This document shows positions 1 to 7,899 of a DNA stretch of 64,000 bases, in pieces. The position numbers and the translations under genes are program-made. Position 1 is the stretch's first letter. Every line of letters starts with the position of its first letter. Below the pieces are notes generated by a model. It saw nothing but the letters and a program-made list of their open reading frames with translations, did not search any database and was not told where the DNA came from. The DNA is taken from assembly GCF_041537905.1 (NCBI RefSeq), contig NZ_JBGRUO010000005.1:62001-126000 (forward strand), in the 5' to 3' direction. This stretch comes from Ruegeria_C sp041537905. Lineage in GTDB: Bacteria > Pseudomonadota > Alphaproteobacteria > Rhodobacterales > Rhodobacteraceae.

Positions 1-579
1 CCCTTTGATCTGGACCCCGGCGATGAAGAGGTGATGCAGCAACAGATCGTGCCCGCCGTGCGCAAAAACATGGCGATGGACCGCCAGAAGCTGCTGGCCA
101 CGATGGTGCTGATGGGCATCAACAGGATCGTGGTCACCGATGGCAAGATTCAGGCCAGCTGCATGTTCTCGATTGATGCAAGGGACGTGCTGCGCCGCAA
201 CCAGGAGATCGATACGAGCTTTGAGCAGACCTATAACAAGCGCCACAACAAGAAGAAGCGCGATGGTTGGTGGATCTTCGCCAAGAACCGGGAATCCGAA
301 CGCACGCGGCTGAACGTCAAGACCGATATCGACACCAACCAGACCGATGAAAGCGAAAGCAAGTCGACGCTTAAGGCCAAGCTGACCGGCAATGTCGATC
401 TGCGCTTCAAGTCCGATTATTTCCCGCTGGAAAACATGATGGACATGCTGGGCACCAACGAAACGGTGATCACCCAGATCGCGCAGCAGCCCACACCGCA
501 GCAACAGCAGTCAGGAGCGGCCCTGCCGCTGCCGCCCGCCCCGCCGCTGCCCCCGCCCCCCGCCGGTCTCGGAGGCTGA
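1..579 (+). CDS. Paralogue A of an unknown three-member family (5' end outside window)
   Basis: The frame is open from base 1, so the gene is cut by the window edge; only the last 192 residues are visible. They hold a C-terminal module shared with the two genes at 1518 and 2906: an Arg/Lys-rich helix, the motif LATMVLMGINRIVV, a charged variable stretch, then the block DLRFKSDYFPLE. The tail after that is Gln/Pro-rich low complexity (QQPTPQQQQ, then PPAPPLPPPP). No signal peptide or membrane segment is visible. It lies 3 nt before the next gene, so the cluster is probably one transcript. I do not recognise the family and assign no function. Confidence 0.75.
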   Translation, partial: PFDLDPGDEEVMQQQIVPAVRKNMAMDRQKLLATMVLMGINRIVVTDGKIQASCMFSIDARDVLRRNQEIDTSFEQTYNKRHNKKKRDGWWIFAKNRESERTRLNVKTDIDTNQTDESESKSTLKAKLTGNVDLRFKSDYFPLENMMDMLGTNETVITQIAQQPTPQQQQSGAALPLPPAPPLPPPPAGLGG

Positions 580-582
580 GCC

Positions 583-1521
583 ATGCCCGACCCCGCCGCC
601 ACGCTCTCGCGCTCGCTGGACCATGTGGCCAGCCTGCTCGACCGCGCGCGTCCGGGGTTTCCGGCGACGGTGGCGATGGGGCTGGGCGGTGATCCGCTAT
701 TCATCGATCTGCCGGAATATCGCGGCGGTCTTGGCGGCCAGATCAGCGCCGAGGCGCTGCAGGTGGTGGCCGCGCTCTACTTCTCGGCTGAGATCGAGGG
801 CACCTATCTGATGAGCGTGGCAGAGGAGCTGGCCGCAAACCGCTTTACCCTGAACCTGACTGACCGCGAGGCGGCTGAGCGGCTAGAGCATCTGGCTGAT
901 GCGATGCAGCAAGGCTGGGTGGGGCGTGATCTACGCAACCAGATCTTCGCGCGAGTGTTCGGCGTGGGTTATGCTGACCCCAATCTTGGAGACACTGCCG
1001 TCAATCGCGAGTTCGAGCCGCAACTGGCCCGGTTCTGCATCGCGCTCTTGCGGGCGGCGCAATCGTTGGGGGGCTATAGCCCTTCGACCGGAGCGGCAAT
1101 GCGCGCAGGCGTGGCGGCGCAGTCGCTGCTGGGTGCGCTCAGTGGCCGCATGCAGGGCAATACGCTGATCGTGGCCGAGCGGTTGTCGCAGCAATTGCGG
1201 GTGGCGCTGGATGCGCTCAACCACCGGGCGCTGGCGACGCTATTCCGGGGCGCAAATGCCTGGGATGTGGTGCGCAATGTGCTGGGGCCGGACACACCCG
1301 ATCTGGCCGGTCACATCAACCGCGCCCAGACCGGGCTGCGCCTGATCGGCTGGATGGCCGATCACCTGCCCGCCCTGCGCAGCGCCGACAGCCGCGCGAT
1401 CGCCGCAACCATTGTCAGCGAACCACAGGCCGCTGGCTGGGCTGAACTCTGGCTCAACGCCGCCGGGATCGATCCTGCCCCGCAGCCGACCCATCAGAGC
1501 GCGCCGGGGTGGTTGCAATGA
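583..1521 (+). CDS. All-helical protein of unknown function
   Basis: 312 residues, Ala/Leu/Arg-rich and predicted by eye to be almost entirely alpha-helical, with no signal peptide and no hydrophobic stretch long enough for a membrane. The middle contains GYSPSTGAAMRAG followed by amphipathic helices. The stop overlaps the next start (ATGA at 1518-1521), showing translational coupling to the paralogue that follows. The position between two members of the same unknown family suggests a partner or structural component of one complex; that is inference. I cannot place it in a known family. Confidence 0.7.
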   Translation: MPDPAATLSRSLDHVASLLDRARPGFPATVAMGLGGDPLFIDLPEYRGGLGGQISAEALQVVAALYFSAEIEGTYLMSVAEELAANRFTLNLTDREAAERLEHLADAMQQGWVGRDLRNQIFARVFGVGYADPNLGDTAVNREFEPQLARFCIALLRAAQSLGGYSPSTGAAMRAGVAAQSLLGALSGRMQGNTLIVAERLSQQLRVALDALNHRALATLFRGANAWDVVRNVLGPDTPDLAGHINRAQTGLRLIGWMADHLPALRSADSRAIAATIVSEPQAAGWAELWLNAAGIDPAPQPTHQSAPGWLQ

Positions 1522-2909
1522 CCCGCTTCAACAGCCTGCCCGCCCCCTATGATCGCGCGCCCTCGCCCGAGGGTATCCGGCCCGGAGCTGAAACCGTTTC
1601 ACTGGTGCAGACCCAGATCGACGCGCTCTTGAACCGCACGCCCAGCTTTTATGCGCTCAGCGCCAAGGACCGTGACCGGATGCGCGGGCAGTTGACTAAA
1701 ATCAGCGCCTATGCCGCCGAACTGGCGCGCGATGCCTGGGCGCAGACCCAGAAGCTCGGCCAGACGCCACTGGTGCGGCATGAGCGGACCTTTCGCCCGG
1801 TTGCGCAGGATCAGCCAGCCCCGCAGGCGCAACCTGTTGCCCGCACGCAGGCCGCCCGTGCCAACCTGCAGACATCGGCCACCGGCCGCGTCGCCGACAT
1901 CACCCAGTCCACCTTGCGGGCCATCGCCTTTCCGACCTTCGTGGCGGACCTGATCAACGGCACGTTCGACGCCATCATCGGGGCCACGATCAAGCAGATG
2001 CAGGCCTTCATGGAACTGGTCGAGAATGTCTCGAAATCCGTGGCCGAGTTTACCCGCGACAACATCACCGACAATCAGGCGCGGGATTTTCTGGTGCAGT
2101 CCTACCCGGACCTGATGCAGATCGACACCTCCGAGGAAACCCCCCGTGTCGGGCTGACCGAAGCAGGCGAAGAGGCCGAAGGCAGTACGCTCGAAAGCAT
2201 GCAGGGCCGCCTTGGCCTGCCCGACCCGGTGGCCTCGCTGGACGAGGAGACCATCGAGGAACAATTGGTGCCCGCCGCGCGGCGGAGGCTGGCGGAATCG
2301 CGGTTGCAGATGCTCAGTTCGATGGTGATGCTCGGCCTGCAACGCATCGTCATTCGCCACGGTCGGCTGCGCGCGACCATGGGGTTCCATATCGACGCCA
2401 GCGACCGCGCCCATGCAGAAGAGGCCTCGACCTTCGACTTCAGCCACCAGAACTCGGTCCAGGGCATGTTCTATGTGGCGTTTTCGGCGCGCACCTCGGT
2501 GGCTTATGTCAGTTCGCGGCAATCCGACAGCGACAGCGCCATCAATGTGCAGGCCGATCTAACTGGCGAGGTCGATCTGACGTTTGAGACCGATTACCTG
2601 CCGCTGAACCGTCTGGCCCGCGCCGAAAGCATCGAACGCATTCGCGGCAATACCCCCAACCCCGAGGCCAACCACCCGGTCAACGCCGCCGCAGGCATGA
2701 CCCAGCGCAGCGCCAGTGGGCCCTCCGCGGCGCAAGTGGTCTCGGACCGGATGCAGGCCCATGCACAGGAACCCGCCCCGACCATCGCCGATGGCCTGAT
2801 CGACGCTGCGGGGCAGGCCGGGCGCGCGGCAACCGGGGCGGTGGGCAGCGCCGTCGGTGGCGCGGTCGAGGGTGCAGGCGCCACAGTCACGGATGGAGGT
2901 GGCGGATGA
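1518..2909 (+). CDS. Paralogue B of the unknown family
   Basis: 463 residues from the ATG at 1518 (a GTG nine bases upstream is possible, but the ATGA overlap favours this start). It shares three blocks with the next gene: an N-terminal helical region with a QTQKLGQTP-type motif, a central block IAFPTFVADLINGTFDAI followed by a helix ending DNITDNQARDFL, and the C-terminal module (LVPAARRRLAESR, MLGLQRIVI, TSVAYVSS, DLTGEVDL). The last 90 residues are Ala/Gly-rich (GAVGSAVGGAVEGAG). No signal peptide is seen. It overlaps the next start by 4 nt. Function unknown. Confidence 0.75.
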   Translation: MTRFNSLPAPYDRAPSPEGIRPGAETVSLVQTQIDALLNRTPSFYALSAKDRDRMRGQLTKISAYAAELARDAWAQTQKLGQTPLVRHERTFRPVAQDQPAPQAQPVARTQAARANLQTSATGRVADITQSTLRAIAFPTFVADLINGTFDAIIGATIKQMQAFMELVENVSKSVAEFTRDNITDNQARDFLVQSYPDLMQIDTSEETPRVGLTEAGEEAEGSTLESMQGRLGLPDPVASLDEETIEEQLVPAARRRLAESRLQMLSSMVMLGLQRIVIRHGRLRATMGFHIDASDRAHAEEASTFDFSHQNSVQGMFYVAFSARTSVAYVSSRQSDSDSAINVQADLTGEVDLTFETDYLPLNRLARAESIERIRGNTPNPEANHPVNAAAGMTQRSASGPSAAQVVSDRMQAHAQEPAPTIADGLIDAAGQAGRAATGAVGSAVGGAVEGAGATVTDGGGG

Positions 2910-4114
2910 GTGAGATGATGGCTCGACTTGATGACACCAACCCGCTACCCGGCCCGTTTGGCGCAAACACCGGCCCCGAGATGACGACCTCGCCCGCGGT
3001 GCAGGCGCTGGCCGCAGGCCAGGTCAAGGCGCTGCTGGAATCCGCGCCCGCCTTCTACCAGCTGCCCGCCGAAGCGCAGTCGAAGATGCGCGATGATCTG
3101 GAACGGATCACCACTTATACCGCCACACTGATTGAGGATGACTGGACCCAGTCCAGGAAGCTCGACCAGACCCCGGTGGTGCGCGAACAACGCGTGGTTG
3201 ACGGCACCATGACGGCCCCAGCCCGCGCGCAAGCCGAAGGGTTTCAGCCTAATCAGGAGGGCGGCTTTACCCCGGTGGCAGCCTCAAATGTGGCCCGCAT
3301 CACCGAGGACACCTTGAATGCCATCGCCTTCCCAACCTTTGTCGCGGACCTGATCAAGGGCACCTTTCAAGCCATTGTCGACAGTTCGATCCAGCAGATG
3401 GAGGCCTATGCCGAGCTGCTGTCCAACGTCGCCAAGACCGTGCAGCAATTCGAGGCTGACAACATCACCGACAACAACGCCCGCGACTGGCTGGCGGGGG
3501 CCTATCCGCAGGTGATCCGGCTGGATACCTCCTCGGGTCAGCCGCGCCTTGTCCCGCAGCAGGGCGCGGATGACGCGCAGCAGCCCAATTTCCAGGGCGA
3601 CCTGAACCTGGGCGAAGCGGTCACCAGCGTAGACGAGGAAAGCATTGAGACCCTCCTTGTTCCCGCTGCCCGCCGCAAGATCGCGCAATCGCGCCAGCAG
3701 ACCCTGGCCACCATGGTGTTGATGGGCATGAACCGCATTGTCATCACGCGCGGCCGGATCAAGGCTGCCATGGGGTTCCGCATCGACACCACCGACACCT
3801 CGCGCGCGGAATCGGCGCAGAAATTCGACTCCAAGACCGAAGCATCCGCCCGCTATGGCTGGTTCCTGTCGCCAGTCAAAGCCTCAATGAAAACCACCGT
3901 CAGCTATGTCTCAAGTTCCAAGAAATCATCTGAATCCGAGATCGACGTCTCGGCCGATCTGACCGGCGAAGTCGATCTGCGGTTCAAGTCCGACTACTTC
4001 CCGCTGGAACGGTTCGCCGACACCGCCGTGATCGCGCAGATCCAGCAGAACACCCCGAACCCGGGCGCAAACAAGCCCATCACCGGCGCACCCGGAGGGC
4101 AGCAACAGCAATGA
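2906..4114 (+). CDS. Paralogue C of the unknown family
   Basis: 402 residues. It aligns by eye over almost its whole length with the preceding gene: SRKLDQTPVVRE, then AIAFPTFVADLIKGTFQAI with the helix ending DNITDNNARDWL, then LVPAARRKIAQSRQQ, LMGMNRIVITRG, TTVSYVSSS and DLTGEVDLRFKSDYFPLE. It ends in a Gln run, as paralogue A does. The tandem copies point to duplication within the cluster and possibly to hetero-oligomers. There is no signal peptide, membrane span or recognisable catalytic motif. The start overlaps the previous stop (ATGA). Confidence 0.75.
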   Translation: MSEMMARLDDTNPLPGPFGANTGPEMTTSPAVQALAAGQVKALLESAPAFYQLPAEAQSKMRDDLERITTYTATLIEDDWTQSRKLDQTPVVREQRVVDGTMTAPARAQAEGFQPNQEGGFTPVAASNVARITEDTLNAIAFPTFVADLIKGTFQAIVDSSIQQMEAYAELLSNVAKTVQQFEADNITDNNARDWLAGAYPQVIRLDTSSGQPRLVPQQGADDAQQPNFQGDLNLGEAVTSVDEESIETLLVPAARRKIAQSRQQTLATMVLMGMNRIVITRGRIKAAMGFRIDTTDTSRAESAQKFDSKTEASARYGWFLSPVKASMKTTVSYVSSSKKSSESEIDVSADLTGEVDLRFKSDYFPLERFADTAVIAQIQQNTPNPGANKPITGAPGGQQQQ

Positions 4115-4165
4115 CCCTTTGCGCCGGACATAACCCTTCATTCTCGATCCCAGAAAGGACATGCC

Positions 4166-7051
4166 ATGGCCATGCCGCTTGATTACGCCCGTGCCCGCCC
4201 CTTTGCCGCCGTCAATCCGATCATTGACGCCACCAATCCCTGGGACGCGATCCGGCAGATCGCCAGCTTTGCCGCGCGGCATCAGAATTTCCGTGTCGGC
4301 GTGCAGAACACCGGCTATTTCCCGTTCTCGGCCATCTGCAAGCTGGTGATGACCCGGCCCTCGGGTACCTATGGCGGAACCGGATTCTACATCGCTCCCG
4401 ACCTGATCCTGACCGCCGGGCATAACCTCTTTGGCAACGCTCCCGGCACCTCGACGCTGGAAGAGGCCACATCGGTGTCGATCCGCCCCGGTCAGCAAAG
4501 CAATTCCAACATCCCGCACCGGTTCAGCGTGCAGGCGCAGGACTGGACGATCCACCCCACTTGGCGTAGCTCGGGCGCCAGCGATCGGACCCATGACATG
4601 GCGGTGATCCGGGTCACCCAGGGCCCACCCAATGGTGAGCATTTTCGCCTGATCAACTATTCCCCCTCGCCAGAGGCACCGATCGCAGTCTGCGGCTATG
4701 GCGGGCAGGATGTGGCCAGCGACCGCCAGCATCTGGATATCGACCGGGTGCGCCGCCTGACGGGCGGGGGTGAGATCGTCGAGTACAACTTGCAGACCCG
4801 TAAGGGCAATTCCGGCTCACCGGTCTTTGCCCATTTCAACGATGACAGCTCTGGCGGCGATCTGCCCGAGGCGATCCCGGTAATGGGCGTGCACGTGGCA
4901 CGGGGCCTGAGCGGGGACAGCCACCACAATCGCGGTGTGCTGCTGACGCCGGACAAGATCGACTGGGCGCGCGGTGGCGGCATCATGTCGGTGGCGCAAA
5001 GCCTGTCGCGCCCCGCCGCCGTTGGAGGCTTGCCGCTGATGACGCGCTCGCGCGCCTCGGTGGGCGGCCTCCCTTTGATGCCTGCCCAGCCGATGCCAGT
5101 GGCCATGCCCACCCCGGCGCCCGCGCTGCCGCAGGACCCCGCAGGCGGCGCAGGTCCGACCCGCACCGACATCCCAGTCAGCACCCAAAGCTATTATGCC
5201 CGCCCCTTGGCGCGCAGCTTCATCGTCGCCAACACCAGCCGGGGCATGAGCGTGTCCCGCCGCACCTTCGGGCATGACACCCACGACATCTCGGGCACTA
5301 CGGTGCTGGAGGTTTCGGTGCCCAACATGCCCGATGGCGGCTCGGTCCGCTGGAACATCCCCGACGCCGATGACCGCACCCGTGTCTTGTTCGAGGTAGG
5401 TTCCGGCACCGCGCAAAGCGCCAGCGGTACCCGCGTCACGCTGCGTTCGCTGGCGCCGGGCGTGGCGCATGTGGATTGCATGGTCAAGGATTCCTCGGGC
5501 ACCACTATCGAATCCAACAAATACTTGGTCAGTTCACCGCATTTCGTGAAGATCGTCTTTGACGCCAATGTCGATACCTTCCTCGACGGTCTCGGATTAC
5601 GCAGCCGCCGCGCCGCGCTGATCGACGAGATGCGCGAAGTGATGCAGCTGCTCTATGAGGATACCAATATCCGCCTGATCTTTCCGGGGGAAAGCCTGCC
5701 CGCGCATCTGGTGGTGGGTGCAAATGCCGGGTTCCCGGGCGGAGAGGCGGTCGCGGCCTCGGTCTCGATTGCCAATGTCGACGCGCAGGTGGGCGCCAAC
5801 GACCCTGAAGAGAGCCACGACACCGGCACGCAGACCGCCTTTGGCACCAGCACACTGGGCCGTAATCATCAGCCGGGCGATCTGCCTGCGCCGCTGAACC
5901 TGCACAATGTGGCGTCGGTTCTGCTGGGCCATATGCGGGTGATCGACGAGGTCGAAACGGTAGAGGATACGCTTGCCGGTGGCAGCCAAAGCTCTGCCAA
6001 TCTGGATCTGGCGGCGCAAATGTATGGCCGCCTACTGGGCGAAACCACCTCGCATGAAGTCGGGCATTTCCCGCATGGCAGCTTCATTGTTCATGGCGGT
6101 TCGCTGATGCAGAGCGGCAGCGACCGGAGCTTTGCCGAACGCACCGGCATGGCGCCGGGCTCGGGCAGTGCGATCCTGACCGATAATGGCCGCACCAACA
6201 TCAACCGTCTCAGCGACGCCAATCGCCGCGCCATCGAGAATGTGCTTCCGATCGACCCGCCGCTTGATATCGCCGGGGAACGGTCGCGTGGACGTGTCGG
6301 CAGCTTCAGCATGGGCCGCGCCTTCTCGGACAACACCGTGCATCTACCCGGTGCGACGGTTTTGGAGGGATGGCAGGCCGAGGTGCTGATCTTTGCCATC
6401 GATAACGCCATCCGCGCGGCGGCGGGCGCGATCAACCCGGCCACCTATCTGGCGGCGGCTTTCGTCGATTTCGATATGATTCTGACAATCTGCGACCGGC
6501 TGGATGTCACGATCGGCTTTGGCGGCGGGGTTGGCGCGGGTCTTGGGGATGGCTCAACTGCCGGGGCGGGCATCGTGTTTGCGCCGGGCCGTCGCATCGG
6601 GTTCTACGGGGCGCTGTCCGAGGTCACCGGCTGGGTTGCCTCTGCCGGGGTGAACGGCCAGTTCACCGTGGTGGGCGGCGGGCCGGAAAACTTCGGCGGC
6701 ACCAGCTATACCTATGGGGTCACCGTGGAAACCATCGGCTGGTTCGACGACGGGCTGGTGGGGATGCCAGTTGGCGCGCATGTGATCACCAACACGCAGG
6801 ATCAGCCCATCGGCGTGACCTTAGAAATCGGCCTCAGTGCAGGGGTGCCAACGCTATCTCTGATCGAGGCGACTGCCCAGATGGTGCACACCCGCACCAC
6901 AATTGCTACCCAGCAGGGTTTGGTGCGGCCCTACTCCACCGGCGCCACTGATCCTAAAGGGAACATGAAGGCGGCGGCGATTGCCGAAGCGATCCGCAAA
7001 GGGGCCTCGCCCGAAGCGGCGGCGCGCTTTGTCGATCAGCTTTTTACCTAG
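4166..7051 (+). CDS. Two-headed protease-like protein: trypsin-like domain plus HEVGH zincin motif
   Basis: 961 residues, preceded by AAAGGA with about 6 nt spacing. Residues 50-260 look like a V8/trypsin-type serine peptidase with all three catalytic positions: His86 in ILTAGH, Asp144 in THDMAV and Ser216 in GNSGSP. After a Pro-rich linker (about 290-330), residues 350-450 resemble a beta-sandwich. A second possible catalytic centre follows, HEVGH at 630-634, with a Met-turn-like GGSLMQSG downstream. The last 250 residues are Gly-rich and beta-like. No signal peptide is visible, which is odd for such a protein. The gene follows the paralogue cluster after about 50 nt. Either activity is inferred from motifs only. 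Confidence 0.75.
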   Translation: MAMPLDYARARPFAAVNPIIDATNPWDAIRQIASFAARHQNFRVGVQNTGYFPFSAICKLVMTRPSGTYGGTGFYIAPDLILTAGHNLFGNAPGTSTLEEATSVSIRPGQQSNSNIPHRFSVQAQDWTIHPTWRSSGASDRTHDMAVIRVTQGPPNGEHFRLINYSPSPEAPIAVCGYGGQDVASDRQHLDIDRVRRLTGGGEIVEYNLQTRKGNSGSPVFAHFNDDSSGGDLPEAIPVMGVHVARGLSGDSHHNRGVLLTPDKIDWARGGGIMSVAQSLSRPAAVGGLPLMTRSRASVGGLPLMPAQPMPVAMPTPAPALPQDPAGGAGPTRTDIPVSTQSYYARPLARSFIVANTSRGMSVSRRTFGHDTHDISGTTVLEVSVPNMPDGGSVRWNIPDADDRTRVLFEVGSGTAQSASGTRVTLRSLAPGVAHVDCMVKDSSGTTIESNKYLVSSPHFVKIVFDANVDTFLDGLGLRSRRAALIDEMREVMQLLYEDTNIRLIFPGESLPAHLVVGANAGFPGGEAVAASVSIANVDAQVGANDPEESHDTGTQTAFGTSTLGRNHQPGDLPAPLNLHNVASVLLGHMRVIDEVETVEDTLAGGSQSSANLDLAAQMYGRLLGETTSHEVGHFPHGSFIVHGGSLMQSGSDRSFAERTGMAPGSGSAILTDNGRTNINRLSDANRRAIENVLPIDPPLDIAGERSRGRVGSFSMGRAFSDNTVHLPGATVLEGWQAEVLIFAIDNAIRAAAGAINPATYLAAAFVDFDMILTICDRLDVTIGFGGGVGAGLGDGSTAGAGIVFAPGRRIGFYGALSEVTGWVASAGVNGQFTVVGGGPENFGGTSYTYGVTVETIGWFDDGLVGMPVGAHVITNTQDQPIGVTLEIGLSAGVPTLSLIEATAQMVHTRTTIATQQGLVRPYSTGATDPKGNMKAAAIAEAIRKGASPEAAARFVDQLFT

Positions 7052-7137
7052 CGGCTTCGCCCGCGCCTGTATCCGGTCAGGGCCGCACCCTGACCGTCGC
7101 GGGTGACGGTGCCGAAGCCGGTCCCGCTGGCAATATC

Positions 7138-7827
7138 GTGGTGCTGGACGAGATCCGCAGCTTTGCCGCTGATAAGGGGCTTTTTCAGTTGCCCCGCGTC
7201 GCAAACGGCGAAGAGGTGTTCGAGGTCGACATCCCCGAGGGCCTACAGCTGAGCCTGATCGATCTGGCAACGCCCGAGGCCTCGCTCGCCGCAGGGGCCG
7301 AACTGGAGGCGCGACCGGAACGCGGGACAACCGGGCGGCTGCGGCTGGTGGTGCGCTGGGCACACCCGGTGCCTGCGGGAAATGTCAGCTTCCGGCTGCG
7401 GGTCCATGCTTCACCCGACGGCACCCCGCCGCCGGTGATCACGCCGTTGACCGAGCCCAACTCGCACACCCGAATGCGAACGCTGATCGAACAGGACGCC
7501 CCGGTTGATCTGGCCATTGATGGCCCCGTCGCAGAGGCCTTTCGTACACAGATCATCGAGCGCGGAGGCCAGTTCATCGGGGCCGAATCCCAAAGCCATC
7601 TGGCCCGTCCGTTCGAAGGTCTTACGGCGGGGTCCATCGTTCTCATCGTGCTCGGAGTGCTTGCCGCAATCTGCATTGTACTGGGTTTCGCCACCTTCGG
7701 CGCTGTGCTGATCGTCGCTATGCAGAAGGGTTATAACATCGAAAATGCTGGCTATAAGGTGGCCGTAGGTGAAGGTGCCAGCCGACAGGAACATGAAATG
7801 GTGTTCAACATCCGAAAACCGGAGTGA
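7138..7827 (+). CDS. Unknown protein with C-terminal membrane segment
   Basis: 229 residues if it starts at the GTG at 7138. Residues 20-100 look beta-rich. One strongly hydrophobic segment (about residues 163-192, SIVLIVLGVLAAICIVLG) is followed by a short charged tail. The start is doubtful: the same frame is open and coding-like back through 7051, right at the stop of the protease gene, and reads SGQGRTLTVAGDGAEAG there. Either an upstream non-ATG start is used or the two genes were one and a frameshift separated them. It is the last gene before a strong terminator. I do not recognise the family. Confidence 0.6.
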   Translation: MVLDEIRSFAADKGLFQLPRVANGEEVFEVDIPEGLQLSLIDLATPEASLAAGAELEARPERGTTGRLRLVVRWAHPVPAGNVSFRLRVHASPDGTPPPVITPLTEPNSHTRMRTLIEQDAPVDLAIDGPVAEAFRTQIIERGGQFIGAESQSHLARPFEGLTAGSIVLIVLGVLAAICIVLGFATFGAVLIVAMQKGYNIENAGYKVAVGEGASRQEHEMVFNIRKPE

Positions 7828-7845
7828 GAGCTCTCGAAAAACGGG

Positions 7846-7879
7846 AAAAGTCCTGCGTGGTGCATCACGCAGGACTTTT
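7846..7879. terminator. Bidirectional rho-independent terminator
   Basis: A perfect 14-bp inverted repeat: 7846-7859 pairs with 7866-7879 around the 6-nt loop GTGCAT. The stem carries A-runs on one side and T-runs on the other, so it can terminate both the plus-strand cluster ending at 7827 and the convergent nuclease gene ending at 7900. Confidence 0.92.
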
Positions 7880-7899
7880 TATTTAGATATATATTGGAG

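Noticed and set aside
1599..2522. 307-codon minus-strand frame
   Set aside because: Opposite paralogue B, which has family conservation and coupled overlaps; the minus reading is typical GC-rich shadow.
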